This document shows, piece after piece, positions 47,057 through 57,001 of a stretch of 64,000 nt of DNA (position 1 is its first letter; each line of letters begins with the position of its first letter). Location: positions 21,620 through 85,619 of the forward strand of contig JABCTV010000002.1 of NCBI GenBank assembly GCA_018238205.1. Direction: 5' to 3'. The notes beneath the pieces are model-generated. The model made no database searches. It was not told the DNA's origin and was given only the letters and a program-made list of their open reading frames with translations. Position numbers and translations under genes: made by a program. Origin of the DNA: Candidatus Thorarchaeota archaeon (GTDB lineage: Archaea > Asgardarchaeota > Thorarchaeia > Thorarchaeales > Thorarchaeaceae).

Positions 47057-49072
47057 TCATGACTTGTCAACTACTTTCCCACCACCAGCAGGAAGAGCTC
47101 GCATAAAATCTTCTTGTGGAATCTGACTGACTAAATGAGATTCTTCTTCTGGAACAAGTTTCTTCAGCTTAGCCTGTATTTCCTTGACTAACTGTCCTTT
47201 CTTTCCATCAGCCGGTATAACTCGAACAAAATAATCAGTATGAGCCTCTATAGCTGTTGGCGGTCCAGACACTGCAATTGCATAGTCCCCTTCTAATAAT
47301 ACTCCCACTGCCAATTCCACAGCTACTTTGCGTACGAAATTCTTCGTTCCATACAGCATAACTGAACCTGTAGGCAGGTGTTCTCCTGACGGTGGAGAGA
47401 AACTGACTTGTTCTGGATTTACCCAAAAAGCGTCGCCTCCTGATAGACCGTCCTGCCATGCTCTAGAGAAAGTCACTGCAAACTGTGCAGCTTCTTCTAT
47501 TGTTTGCTGACCTGGTGCTTCATCGGGAACCTTGATCACTGTGTATGGTGCCCCATGAATTACCGCATGCAGAAAGATATCGTTCGCACTCATTTGGCGC
47601 TTAGCAATATCCTCATTGCTCTTGATATCCCGCCCTCCAAGAATCAGATAGCCTTCTGATGATGTAAACCAGCGGAACTTTTCATACCATCGTTTCTTTC
47701 TTATCTTTACTCGAACCCTCTTGACTTCTGGTTCTGCTGCGATACTCACTTCAAGTTTCTCTAGTTTTGCCTTTGTCCTTTCAATCTGTATATTGGCCCC
47801 ATTGATTTTACCCTCAGATTTCTTTGCTAGATCGTATGCACGAGAGGCATTATCTTGAGCAGTGAGTCTAACATCAAGAGTTACTTTAGAATCATTCAGG
47901 TTAACTATGATTTGTCCCTGTGATGGGCTTATTTTCTCGATGACCATTGCTGATGGAATTCCCATTGTTTTTCCTTCTTCAATTCTCCGAATAATCTCAT
48001 CCCATGGAATATCGTCTGCTCTAGCCTTAGTCACGGTTTCGAGGACTTCTTGAGTAATAGAAAAATGAGAGTAAATGAGTTCGCCTATGATCCTTAGTTT
48101 GTCAGCCTTTGCCTTTAGGTTCTCTATTCCCTCACCCTGTTTGTCAATTATTTTTTGGAGACGCTTCTGCTCCTTGGTAAGTGCGCTCTGAAGTTCCTCA
48201 TCTTCAAGCTCACTATCCGATACACCAAAGAACTCGTCGATAGCTTTGCTAAAAGTATCGAAGTTTTCAGATGGTAGTTCATTATAGAGTTGGAATTGAA
48301 AAGGTACGAATGCTACATAGTCAGAAGTATCTTCATCCTCGGACGGTTCATCATTAAGGACCAAATTAGGATGAGATACACCTGCCTTAAGCTTGGTTGA
48401 AAATTCTGTAAATCCTCCCTTCAAATCTGAGAGTGTTTGACCATCAATTTCTGGAACCATAACTTTGGGTGAAACTGTTGATAACGCACATATTTCTTCA
48501 CAGCTCAGTGAATCAAGATTTAACCTGCTTGCAAGAGTTCTCACTATATTCGCATTTGAATCCACTAACAATTGCTCAAATGAATCATCATCAATACTGA
48601 ACAAATCTTCTCCCCTTTGTGGAGGGAATAGATACTGTGCCTTTGGAATGATATTTCGATCTCTCATCCGCTTATATCGCATAGCTACGAAAATCATATT
48701 CTTTGGGTCTAAGAGAAGCATGTTCCCTGTTCCAAACATTTCCGCTACAAGCTTGTAGGTTTCATCCTCGCTTCCGATTTCAATAATCAAAATTCTATCA
48801 AGGTCGTGTTGTTTAATTGAGAGAACTCGCTTCTCTCTCAAATACTTCCTCAATACTGTGCAAAAATGTGGAGGTTGACGTGGTGCCTTACGGGCATATT
48901 CTGTAAGGTGGACTCTTCTTCCTGGATGAATGAGTAGGTTTGCTGTGCCTCCTCCTGGTCGGTACAGTTTGAGAACAAAGATATCTCCATACTGGTAGAC
49001 ATTCTTAATGAAGGCTCCTTCTGCAGCCTCACGTAGCTCAGGTAGTATGAGGCGAATGTCAATATTACTCAT
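47057..49072 (-). CDS. rqcH: RqcH/NEMF (Rqc2) homologue
   Basis: NFACT-N domain MSNIDIRLILPELREAAEGAFIKNVYQYGD…, NFACT-R KRWYEKFRWFTSSEGYLILGGRDIKSNEDIAKRQM. Confidence 0.92.
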   Translation of the reverse strand: MSNIDIRLILPELREAAEGAFIKNVYQYGDIFVLKLYRPGGGTANLLIHPGRRVHLTEYARKAPRQPPHFCTVLRKYLREKRVLSIKQHDLDRILIIEIGSEDETYKLVAEMFGTGNMLLLDPKNMIFVAMRYKRMRDRNIIPKAQYLFPPQRGEDLFSIDDDSFEQLLVDSNANIVRTLASRLNLDSLSCEEICALSTVSPKVMVPEIDGQTLSDLKGGFTEFSTKLKAGVSHPNLVLNDEPSEDEDTSDYVAFVPFQFQLYNELPSENFDTFSKAIDEFFGVSDSELEDEELQSALTKEQKRLQKIIDKQGEGIENLKAKADKLRIIGELIYSHFSITQEVLETVTKARADDIPWDEIIRRIEEGKTMGIPSAMVIEKISPSQGQIIVNLNDSKVTLDVRLTAQDNASRAYDLAKKSEGKINGANIQIERTKAKLEKLEVSIAAEPEVKRVRVKIRKKRWYEKFRWFTSSEGYLILGGRDIKSNEDIAKRQMSANDIFLHAVIHGAPYTVIKVPDEAPGQQTIEEAAQFAVTFSRAWQDGLSGGDAFWVNPEQVSFSPPSGEHLPTGSVMLYGTKNFVRKVAVELAVGVLLEGDYAIAVSGPPTAIEAHTDYFVRVIPADGKKGQLVKEIQAKLKKLVPEEESHLVSQIPQEDFMRALPAGGGKVVDKS

Positions 49073-49152
49073 TGAGTCCTTCATTGAAGTTCACACCGTC
49101 AACAAACCGACATGATTATAACATAGTCGATTGAACCACCCTCAACTGGTCA

Positions 49153-49533
49153 GTGATTGATATGGATCTTACCCCTCTAAAGAACATCTTTAATCGAATG
49201 TTTGGGAAATGGGCAGACTCACCAAATGACCAGCAGTACTATGTTAAGATTTTATTTGCTTTCATTAGTGCCCTACTCTGTGGTATCGGTGGACAAGCCT
49301 TTGCTGGCACAAGAGGAGTCATGTTAGGATTTTTGATTTATGTTCTGAGCCTCTATGTCATCCGTTACCTGTTGGATGTTGAACCTGAGCAGCTTGGAGG
49401 TGTACAGAAGATGATAACAAACTCGCTGTTCTCATATCTCATGTTATGGACAGTGGTCTGGACTCTTCTCTATGCTTTTTCAATTCCTCCAGATATTCTT
49501 GATATTATTAATAACCCTCCACTTCCATCTTGA
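49153..49533 (+). CDS. Rab5IP/EMC6-family small membrane protein (RAB5IF/OPTI-like)
   Basis: LYVIRYLLDVEPEQLGGVQKMITNSLFSYLMLWTVVWTLLYAFSI resembles human RAB5IF LYLYFSNYLQIDEEEYGGTWELTKEGFMTSFALFMVIWIIFYTAIHY (recalled sequence) and the EMC6 C-terminus. Confidence 0.7.
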   Translation: MIDMDLTPLKNIFNRMFGKWADSPNDQQYYVKILFAFISALLCGIGGQAFAGTRGVMLGFLIYVLSLYVIRYLLDVEPEQLGGVQKMITNSLFSYLMLWTVVWTLLYAFSIPPDILDIINNPPLPS

Positions 49534-49704
49534 GAAAATTACAGATTTCACACAAATTGATTGTATTTTTGTCCTCATATCTAGTAAAATCCTCAATTTT
49601 TTCCAAATAGATTGCGAATCACACAAACAATCCTTAATAATATACTCGAGAAGATTACTGGGTGTGCAGAAACCCTCCTGATGGGGAAGGTGGTAGTCTA
49701 CATA

Positions 49705-50187
49705 ATGGACCAGCTAGATAGAAACTTAATTCGAATCCTCCAGCAAGATGCAAAGAGGCCATTTACTCAGATAGCTGAAGAGCTCGAACTACCAGATACT
49801 ACTATCCACTTCAGAGTACAACGATTGAAAAAGAATGAAACAGTGACTAGATTCTGTGCATTGGTGCGTCCTGAGGCTCTAGGATTCACAACAGCTGCCC
49901 TCCTTACCATTGAGATTGGTGGGCATATACTACCTGAAATTAGTAAGGACCGCACTCAGACTTTTGCCGCAGAGCTTGGCAAAGAAGATCAATACCTCTG
50001 GATTGCAGTGGATGCTGAACCGATGATCATTCATGCTGTAATAATGGGTGCGAGTGATCAAGATTTGAAACAACGAGTGGAAACAATCCGGAAATCTCCC
50101 GATGTTGTAAAAGTTACAATTAACCCAGTGAGTTCGGTTGTAAAAGGCTGGGAGATTAGTGGAACCCCTGAAGAAAGAGATGATTAG
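49705..50187 (+). CDS. Lrp/AsnC-family transcriptional regulator
   Basis: MDQLDRNLIRILQQDAKRPFTQIAEELELPDTTIHFRVQRLKK; start chosen at MDQLD. Confidence 0.88.
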   Translation: MDQLDRNLIRILQQDAKRPFTQIAEELELPDTTIHFRVQRLKKNETVTRFCALVRPEALGFTTAALLTIEIGGHILPEISKDRTQTFAAELGKEDQYLWIAVDAEPMIIHAVIMGASDQDLKQRVETIRKSPDVVKVTINPVSSVVKGWEISGTPEERDD

Positions 50188-50190
50188 TAC

Positions 50191-50928
50191 ATGACTCGCA
50201 CGAAAACCGGAATATCGGGCCTTGATGAATTGATAGGGGGAGGCTTGGTTGAAGGTAGCACTATTTTAGTATCCGGAGGAACAGGTTCAGGTAAAACAAT
50301 ATTTGGTCTTCAGTTTCTGTATAATGGTGTATCCAAGTATGATGAACCTGGTGTATTTGTGACCATTGAAACAAGACCAAGAGACCTCCGGCTCGAAGCT
50401 CAACAATTTGGATGGGATTTAAAGGAACTTGAGAAGAAGAATGCATTCATTATTGTAGATGCAGCATCAAGTAAGGCTGGACTTCCTACTTCCGAGAAAT
50501 ATGCTCTCCGTAGAGGTTTTGACGTTAGTACACTTGCTGAGGAAATCTATCGTGCTGTAGAGGACTCAAAAGCTAAGAGACTAGTCATCGATTGTATTTC
50601 GGCTCTTGGTATGAAATTTAACGATCCATCTGAAGTCCGTAGTGAATTATTCCGAATTAGCGCATTACTGAGAGAAATCAAAGTCACATCACTATTGATG
50701 AGTGAAACAATAGATCCTGAAGCACATAGTAGAGCGGGCGTGGAACAATTCGTTACTCAGGGATTGATTTCCCTCAACCTTTTCGAGGAAAATGGAACTC
50801 TGAAACGCGATTTACTCATCTGGAAAATGCGCCAGACATCACATAGTCTCAAGAAGCATATTTTTGCTATTGGAAAGAATGGGATTCAGATCAAGTCTAC
50901 GAAGAGTTCTACTGCAAAGAGCCGCTAG
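50191..50928 (+). CDS. KaiC-like RecA-superfamily ATPase
   Basis: TGISGLDELIGGGLVEGSTILVSGGTGSGKTIFGLQFLYNG. Confidence 0.9.
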   Translation: MTRTKTGISGLDELIGGGLVEGSTILVSGGTGSGKTIFGLQFLYNGVSKYDEPGVFVTIETRPRDLRLEAQQFGWDLKELEKKNAFIIVDAASSKAGLPTSEKYALRRGFDVSTLAEEIYRAVEDSKAKRLVIDCISALGMKFNDPSEVRSELFRISALLREIKVTSLLMSETIDPEAHSRAGVEQFVTQGLISLNLFEENGTLKRDLLIWKMRQTSHSLKKHIFAIGKNGIQIKSTKSSTAKSR

Positions 50929-51407
50929 AGTAGAGCTAAAAGTTGTAACACTAGATATGCACCAAACAAAATTGGGATTAGTGGGATTACTTTGGTTTCA
51001 TCTGTTTTTCTTTGTGAGATTAGATATCCACAAAGCAACATAATCACAAGTTGGAAACCTACTGCTACAATTCCCTCCAGTATTGGGTTTCCCCAACTAG
51101 CAAATTCTATACCCGGACTTATTATTGCAATTGAAAGGAGTGCCTTTACATCTGCACCACCTAACGAACCTATTCGAAACAAGATGTACCCAAGAATCAA
51201 AGCGAGAAGTACTGCAGTTAGGTGTAGCAATGCATAGTCTACAATATGACCAAATCTTAGAACAACGGCTAGACCCACTATCCCTCCAATCAAGAATATT
51301 TGATTTGGGACTTTTCTTGTACGGAAATCAAGAACCGCATACATGAATAACATAATGGCAGTAAACACAAAGGAAGCAATTGTCGAAATTGTGATTATCA
51401 ATACCAT
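50925..51407 (-). CDS. Type IV prepilin/prearchaellin peptidase (A24 family)
   Basis: YAVLDFRTRKVPNQIFLIGG…GSLGGADVKALLSIAI (D…GxxD motifs). Confidence 0.9.
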   Translation of the reverse strand: MVLIITISTIASFVFTAIMLFMYAVLDFRTRKVPNQIFLIGGIVGLAVVLRFGHIVDYALLHLTAVLLALILGYILFRIGSLGGADVKALLSIAIISPGIEFASWGNPILEGIVAVGFQLVIMLLCGYLISQRKTDETKVIPLIPILFGAYLVLQLLALL

Positions 51408-51560
51408 CTAGCGTCCATCTCCACTGAAATTAGTGTGCGTTCCTCCGTATATAGCCACAGTGGTTCAATAGTAATATAGATTAGATAGCACTTTCCCACA
51501 CAGAATTTGTCTGGGGACTAATTATAGTACCTCATAGACAACTGTCCAGAAGCTGATCAG

Positions 51561-52448
51561 ATGGAAGATCCTTACCAAGTAATTCATGATACAACGTTTC
51601 GTCTGCTCGAGAAGGCTGCGACAGAGCTCCCGAAGGAAATCAAGGAAGCTCTTGAAGCTGCAAATGAGCGTGAAACGAATGAAACGGCGAAGACACAGCT
51701 GTCTGCCATTCTTACTAACATGGAAATTGCTGAAACCGGTGTTCCGATGTGCCAAGACACAGGAATCATGATTTTCTATGTCAAAGTAGGCGATAAGTTT
51801 CCCTTCATTGGGGAGATTAAGAACGCACTTACTGAGGCGACAAGAAAAGCAACAGCTGAGGTTCCACTAAGACCGAATGCAGTGAACCCCATTGTGGGTG
51901 GTAATTCTGGTGATAACACCGGCGTGAAAATCCCATGGATAAATTGGGAGATTGTAGAGGGTGATTCCCTTGAGATTATTGCATTTCCAAAGGGTGGGGG
52001 CAGTGAGAATGTCTGCATTGTTGGTATGCTCAAACCTGGTGTTGGTCTAACTGGTGTTAAGAAACTAGTAGTAGATAATGCCATGAACTACATGGGCAAG
52101 GCGTGTGCACCAAACATCATTGGTGTTGGGATTGGTGGTGGTTCTGACATTGCCATCAAGATTGCCAAGCAACAGCTCATGAGATCGCTTAGTGATAAGC
52201 ATCCTGAGCCTGAAGTAGCTAAAATCGAGGAAGAAATTATGGAGGCTATCAATGCTACCGGTATTGGACCAATGGGTCTAGGAGGTAGTACAACAGTCCT
52301 TGGTGTAAAAGTCGATTATGCAATGCGACATCCTGCTAGTCTTCCTGTTGGTGTTGCAGTACAATGCTGGGCTGCACGGCAAAGCAAGGCTGTAATCTCT
52401 AAGGATTTGAAGGTCACATATGTGACGCATCCAATGGAGGGTAACTAA
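51561..52448 (+). CDS. fumA: Fumarate hydratase class I, alpha subunit
   Basis: GVPMCQDTGIMIFYVKVG…RPNAVNPIVGGNSGDNTGVKIPWINWE…PKGGGSENVC. Confidence 0.94.
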   Translation: MEDPYQVIHDTTFRLLEKAATELPKEIKEALEAANERETNETAKTQLSAILTNMEIAETGVPMCQDTGIMIFYVKVGDKFPFIGEIKNALTEATRKATAEVPLRPNAVNPIVGGNSGDNTGVKIPWINWEIVEGDSLEIIAFPKGGGSENVCIVGMLKPGVGLTGVKKLVVDNAMNYMGKACAPNIIGVGIGGGSDIAIKIAKQQLMRSLSDKHPEPEVAKIEEEIMEAINATGIGPMGLGGSTTVLGVKVDYAMRHPASLPVGVAVQCWAARQSKAVISKDLKVTYVTHPMEGN

Positions 52449-53057
52449 ATGGTAGAATATCACCTAACTACACCAATTTCTGAAGATGATGCTCGAAAAC
52501 TCAAGATTGGTGACATCGTCTATGTTACCGGTGAGCATGTATATACTGCACGTGATGAAGCACATGAACGTGCTTTGGAAATGTATGAGAAAGGCGAAAA
52601 AACTCCAGTGGATTTTGAGGGTAGTGTTGTCTACCATGTAGGGCCTCTTGCTTGGCAAAAGGATGGCAAGTGGAAAGTTGTTTCTGCTGGCCCAACAACT
52701 AGTGTCAGGATGGAGCTTTTTGAAGATGAGTTCCTCAGGAAGTACAAGGCAAGAATTCTTGTTGGAAAAGGTGGAATGGGTCAAAAGACCTTGAGCGCTC
52801 TGAAAGAAGTAGGAGCTGTATACACCAGCTATACTGGTGGTTGTGGAGCCCTAGCCGCAAAAGGCCTCAAAGAAGTAACCGCTTATCTTTGGGATGACCT
52901 AGGTATGCCTGAAGCTCTTTGGGTTATCACAGCTGAAGAGTTTGGACCTCTTCTTGTAACCATGGATTCTCATGGTAATAGCATGCACGATGATATGGAT
53001 AAAAAGGTCGCAGCCCGAAAGGCTGAGGTCTACTCCAAAATTGGAGTAAAAGAATGA
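52449..53057 (+). CDS. fumB: Fumarate hydratase class I, beta subunit
   Basis: LKIGDIVYVTGEHVYTARDEAHERAL…SAGPTTSVRME…KGGMGQKTLSAL. Confidence 0.94.
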   Translation: MVEYHLTTPISEDDARKLKIGDIVYVTGEHVYTARDEAHERALEMYEKGEKTPVDFEGSVVYHVGPLAWQKDGKWKVVSAGPTTSVRMELFEDEFLRKYKARILVGKGGMGQKTLSALKEVGAVYTSYTGGCGALAAKGLKEVTAYLWDDLGMPEALWVITAEEFGPLLVTMDSHGNSMHDDMDKKVAARKAEVYSKIGVKE

Positions 53058-53064
53058 ACGTAAC

Positions 53065-53080
53065 GGGGCCTTTGGGCCCC
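53065..53080 (+). terminator. GC-rich hairpin after fumB
   Basis: GGGGCC-TTTG-GGCCCC; no following T-run. Confidence 0.4.
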
Positions 53081-53133
53081 AACGCTCTATTCATTGCCTG
53101 ATTTTTCAATATAAATTATTCAAAGAGTAGGTT

Positions 53134-53520
53134 TTAGGGTATGAGAATAATCACCAGTGATAATACTGTCAGCATAGCGACAAATGATAGTAAACATCGA
53201 ATGCAACTACCTTCTCCTTGGTTCCAGATTTCTCCTGATTTGAAACCAAGGACTACACCTAAAAATGCTGCTATCCAAATGGCAATTTGTGGAGGTGGAG
53301 CGAATATACTACTTGGCCAATCGTAGAGAGCAATGTTGTACAATGGAACGGATACAATTACTATTCCAATAGGGATGGCTATTGTAGATACAACAAGAGC
53401 TTGTAGTGTTCCTATATTCGGACTCCGCACAGAATAGTGACCCACTAGAATTGTAGAGATAATTGCTATCATGCTTACAAATACTGTTACAGTCAATGTT
53501 GTAAACACCATTTCAACCAC
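53134..53520 (-). CDS. Hypothetical membrane protein
   Basis: 128 aa, 3-4 hydrophobic segments. Confidence 0.5.
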   Translation of the reverse strand: MVEMVFTTLTVTVFVSMIAIISTILVGHYSVRSPNIGTLQALVVSTIAIPIGIVIVSVPLYNIALYDWPSSIFAPPPQIAIWIAAFLGVVLGFKSGEIWNQGEGSCIRCLLSFVAMLTVLSLVIILIP

Positions 53521-53674
53521 ATACTCAACTATGGTTTAAAAAAACATAAACTTTCCTTAGTAAATTTGAATCTATAATCCGAAAGACTTAGCATTTGAAT
53601 TACAAGCCTTGATTTTCTAGGTTTTCTAATCACCCTCAACAGTAACTCTTAAACGGGGCGCACAAACTCGACGG

Positions 53675-53716
53675 TCCAACCAATGGAGAAATCTCCACTG
53701 GAGGCCCGTAGTTGGA
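53675..53716 (+). promoter_or_regulatory. Candidate structured translational leader of the fumarate reductase operon
   Basis: TCCAAC…GTTGGA outer stem; inner TGGAGA-AA-TCTCCA versus mutually exclusive CTCC-ACT-GGAG covering the SD-like GGAGG. Confidence 0.35.
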
Positions 53717-55400
53717 TTACAAGACAATAATGTGCGACATTCTCGTTGTTGGTGCTGGCGGAGCTGGATGCCGAGCTGCAATTGAGGGTGCTGCAAACAA
53801 CCTTGACGTTATTATGATCAGCAAAGAACTCCTTGGCAAAGCTCACACTTCCATGGCCGAGGGCGGATTAAATGTGTCCCTAGGAAATGTTGACCCAGAC
53901 GACAATCCTGAAACTCACTTCAAGGACACAATTACTGGTGGGAACTACATCAATAATCAGAAGCTAGCTGAAATTCTTGTAGAACAAGCCGCTCAGAGAG
54001 TCTTCGATCTTGAAGATATGGGAGCAGTTTTCGATAGAACTCCCGAAGGCAAAATTGCTCAGAGACCATTTGGGAAACAGACTTGGCGTAGAACCGCCTA
54101 TGCTTCTGACAGAACAGGCTCGGAGATAATGGTCACTCTAGTTGAGGCAATTAGGAAGACCTCTGTCAGAGTCTTTGACGAAGTCTTTGCAACTAAGCTC
54201 CTAGTAACAGATGGCAAAATCTCAGGTGTTTGTGCTGTAGATCTGAAGTATGGTGACTATCTTGTATTCCGTGCAAAATCAGTTGTTATGGCTACTGGTG
54301 GAGCAGGTAGAATCTTCAGCGTCACAAGCAACGCTCAGCTCGATGTGGGTGATGGTTATGGCATGGCCTATGAAGCTGGTTGCGAACTGATTGATATGGA
54401 AATGATACAGTTTCACCCCACAGGTATGGTCAAACCTGAGTCTGCAAAGGGTAGACTTGTGACTGAAGCTGTACGAGGGGAGGGTGGAATACTCCTCAAT
54501 AATAAAGGCGAACGCTTCATGAATCGTTACTATCCCGAAGTCATGGAACTAGCAGGTCGTGACCAAGTTGCAAGGTCAATAATGACCGAAGTTCTTGAGG
54601 GAAGAGGATCCCCAGATGGTGGTGCATATCTCAGTATTGCACACTTACCAAAGTCTATTGTAGAATTCCGTCTTGAAAGCATGATAGAACAATTCGAGGA
54701 TGCGGGTATTGATATCCGAGAAGAACCAATGCAGGTATCGCCAACCGCTCATCACTTTATGGGTGGAATCAAAACCGATGAGGATGCAGGCACTATAATT
54801 CCTGGTCTCTTCGCATCAGGTGAATGTACAGGTGGCCTTCATGGTGGAAATAGGCTCGGAGGAAACGCTCTTGCTGATACTCAAGTATATGGAGCAATCT
54901 CAGGTGAGAGTGCAGCAAAATATGCTAAATCTGTATCACATCTTGGTGTAGATAAAAAGACGATTACAAAGGAGTTCGAGCGTTTAGAAGCAATGCTCAA
55001 TCGGAAAGATGGAATCTCTCCTGCGGATGCGAGGGGTGAACTGACCGATCTTATGTGGGAAAAAGTGCAAATCTTCCGAAAGGAAGAAGATATGAAATTT
55101 GCAGTTAATGAATTGCGTCGAATAGAGAAAGATGTTGTACCAAACATCAAGGTCGATGTACCCGTTAAGAGGTTCAACCCCGGTTGGCATCAAGCCATGG
55201 AATTTGTTCACATGGTTACTACTGCAAGAATGGTTGCAGAAGCGGCATTTATGAGAAAGGGTAGCAGAGGCGCTCATTATCGTGTTGATGCTGATCCTAA
55301 CGATAAGGGCTACTATAACATTGTAATCAAGAAGGGCAAGGATGGCAAGATGGAGATGCATAGGGAAGACCTTGTGATTACCAAGATTACACCACCATGA
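53712..55400 (+). CDS. Fumarate reductase/succinate dehydrogenase flavoprotein subunit (TfrA/SdhA-like)
   Basis: CDILVVGAGGAGCRAAIEGAANN…HTSMAEGGLNVSLG…GEGGILLNNKGERFM…GGLHGGNRLGGNALADT; TTG start at 53712 preceded by GGAGG, or ATG at 53730. Confidence 0.93.
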   Translation: MDYKTIMCDILVVGAGGAGCRAAIEGAANNLDVIMISKELLGKAHTSMAEGGLNVSLGNVDPDDNPETHFKDTITGGNYINNQKLAEILVEQAAQRVFDLEDMGAVFDRTPEGKIAQRPFGKQTWRRTAYASDRTGSEIMVTLVEAIRKTSVRVFDEVFATKLLVTDGKISGVCAVDLKYGDYLVFRAKSVVMATGGAGRIFSVTSNAQLDVGDGYGMAYEAGCELIDMEMIQFHPTGMVKPESAKGRLVTEAVRGEGGILLNNKGERFMNRYYPEVMELAGRDQVARSIMTEVLEGRGSPDGGAYLSIAHLPKSIVEFRLESMIEQFEDAGIDIREEPMQVSPTAHHFMGGIKTDEDAGTIIPGLFASGECTGGLHGGNRLGGNALADTQVYGAISGESAAKYAKSVSHLGVDKKTITKEFERLEAMLNRKDGISPADARGELTDLMWEKVQIFRKEEDMKFAVNELRRIEKDVVPNIKVDVPVKRFNPGWHQAMEFVHMVTTARMVAEAAFMRKGSRGAHYRVDADPNDKGYYNIVIKKGKDGKMEMHREDLVITKITPP

Positions 55401-55412
55401 GGAGGTTATCAT

Positions 55413-56981
55413 ATGACAAAGACAATCAAAACAAGTGTCCTAAGATACAATCCTGACTCCGATGATCAACCATATCTCCAAGATTTTGATGTTGAATACG
55501 AGCCTGGAATGACAGTATTAGATGTACTTCTCTATATTCAAGACAAGTTTGACTCAAGTCTAGCATTTCGCTGGGAATGTAGAGGTGGTCAATGTGGTTC
55601 CTGCGCAGTTAGAGTGAATAAAACTGCTCGAATCGCATGCAGGACAAAGGTCGAACCTGATGAAAATCTCATTCTTGAACCACTGGAGAAGATGCCTGTG
55701 ATTAAAGATCTAGTCAATGATATGTCTCAAACAATTCATCGGATGCGACGGATTCGTCCTTATGTTGCACGAGATACGAAACCAGTACACCCTGAAATCA
55801 TTCATGCAGACCAGATTGAGAAGTTACGTGAGATTAGAAAGTGCATCGAGTGTAGCGCTTGTATCTCTAACTGTCCAATTGTACAGGAAACCTGGGATTA
55901 TCCTGGTCCAATGATTATTCGTCAGATTGCGCGATTAGAACTTGACCCACGGGATGTGGAAGATCGTATAGCAATGGCGATGAATGAGGCAGTCTATTTC
56001 TGCACTACCTGTAAGATGTGCGAGGACATCTGTCCCAAAAGCATCAAGATACCTGCTCTCGCTGTGGAGCTTCTTAGAGCTAAGGCTGTTGAAGCTGGAT
56101 ATCCACTTGATCCAGGCCAAAAAGCGTTCCTTGATGAAGTCAATAAAACTGGACGTGCAGTAACTGTGAAGGATACACCTCTCTTAGAGGACCTTGACAA
56201 AGAGGAGTTCTTGGTGGATAATCCACGAGGACGGGTTGGATTCTTTACTGGGTGTCTGATTGACTATCGAATGCAGAGTACTGGCAAAGCACTGATTGAG
56301 GTCCTTAATCGTAATCATATTGATGTGATTGTACCGAAGGAACAGTGGTGCTGTGCAAGTCCAGCATTCAGAACTGGAGACCTGAAAACTGCACATGATT
56401 CAGCACGTAGGGTTACTGAGATTTTCGAAAAAGCAGCAGAAAAATACAACTTTGATACAGTGGTTGTAGCCTGTGCGGGTTGTGGAAAGACACTCCGTGA
56501 GGATCATTATCCATTCATCGAAGAAGAACGTGGAACACCTCCAAATTACAAAGTCTATGATATGGCTGAGTATATGCTGGATAAAATTGGAAAGGAAAAT
56601 ATTGTGCCGCCAAAGGGTGAGATAAACCTGAAAATTACCTACCACGAACCCTGTCACCTTGGTCGAGGTCAAGGGGTATACGAAGAACCTATTGAATTGC
56701 TAAAGATGATTCCGGGTGTTGAGTATATAGAGGACCAATACAAGAATCGTTGCTGTGGTGCAGGTGGAGGCGTTCGTGCAGGTTATCGTGACCTCTCCCA
56801 ACAGATTGCTAATTCTAGGAAAGAGCAAATTGAGGAAACTGGTGCTGATATGGTGACCACAGAGTGTCCTTTCTGTACAATTCAGCTTAACGATATGATG
56901 AAAGGCACAGAGATGAAGGTACGCTATATTCCTGATTTACTTGCCGAGTCCTACAAAAAGGGCGATGAAAAATCGACTTAG
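55413..56981 (+). CDS. Fumarate reductase iron-sulfur subunit fused to HdrB-like CCG domains (TfrB-type)
   Basis: WECRGGQCGSCAVRVN (2Fe-2S); CIECSACISNCP and CTTCKMCEDICPK (4Fe-4S); two CCG modules (WCCAS…ACAGC; CCGAGGG…TECPFC). Confidence 0.92.
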   Translation: MTKTIKTSVLRYNPDSDDQPYLQDFDVEYEPGMTVLDVLLYIQDKFDSSLAFRWECRGGQCGSCAVRVNKTARIACRTKVEPDENLILEPLEKMPVIKDLVNDMSQTIHRMRRIRPYVARDTKPVHPEIIHADQIEKLREIRKCIECSACISNCPIVQETWDYPGPMIIRQIARLELDPRDVEDRIAMAMNEAVYFCTTCKMCEDICPKSIKIPALAVELLRAKAVEAGYPLDPGQKAFLDEVNKTGRAVTVKDTPLLEDLDKEEFLVDNPRGRVGFFTGCLIDYRMQSTGKALIEVLNRNHIDVIVPKEQWCCASPAFRTGDLKTAHDSARRVTEIFEKAAEKYNFDTVVVACAGCGKTLREDHYPFIEEERGTPPNYKVYDMAEYMLDKIGKENIVPPKGEINLKITYHEPCHLGRGQGVYEEPIELLKMIPGVEYIEDQYKNRCCGAGGGVRAGYRDLSQQIANSRKEQIEETGADMVTTECPFCTIQLNDMMKGTEMKVRYIPDLLAESYKKGDEKST

Positions 56982-57001
56982 AGAGGGGATGATTCCCTCT
57001 C
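56981..57001. terminator. Bidirectional terminator between tfrB-like and hxlR-like genes
   Basis: GAGAGGG-GATGATT-CCCTCTC then aattttctttttt. Confidence 0.75.

Noticed and set aside
47235-48758. Antisense and alternate-frame ORFs inside rqcH
   Set aside because: rqcH reading frame is clear across the whole span
54881-55412. Antisense ORFs inside the fumarate reductase flavoprotein gene, including a 142-aa one
   Set aside because: Fully overlapped by a conserved gene in the opposite strand; composition atypical for a real protein
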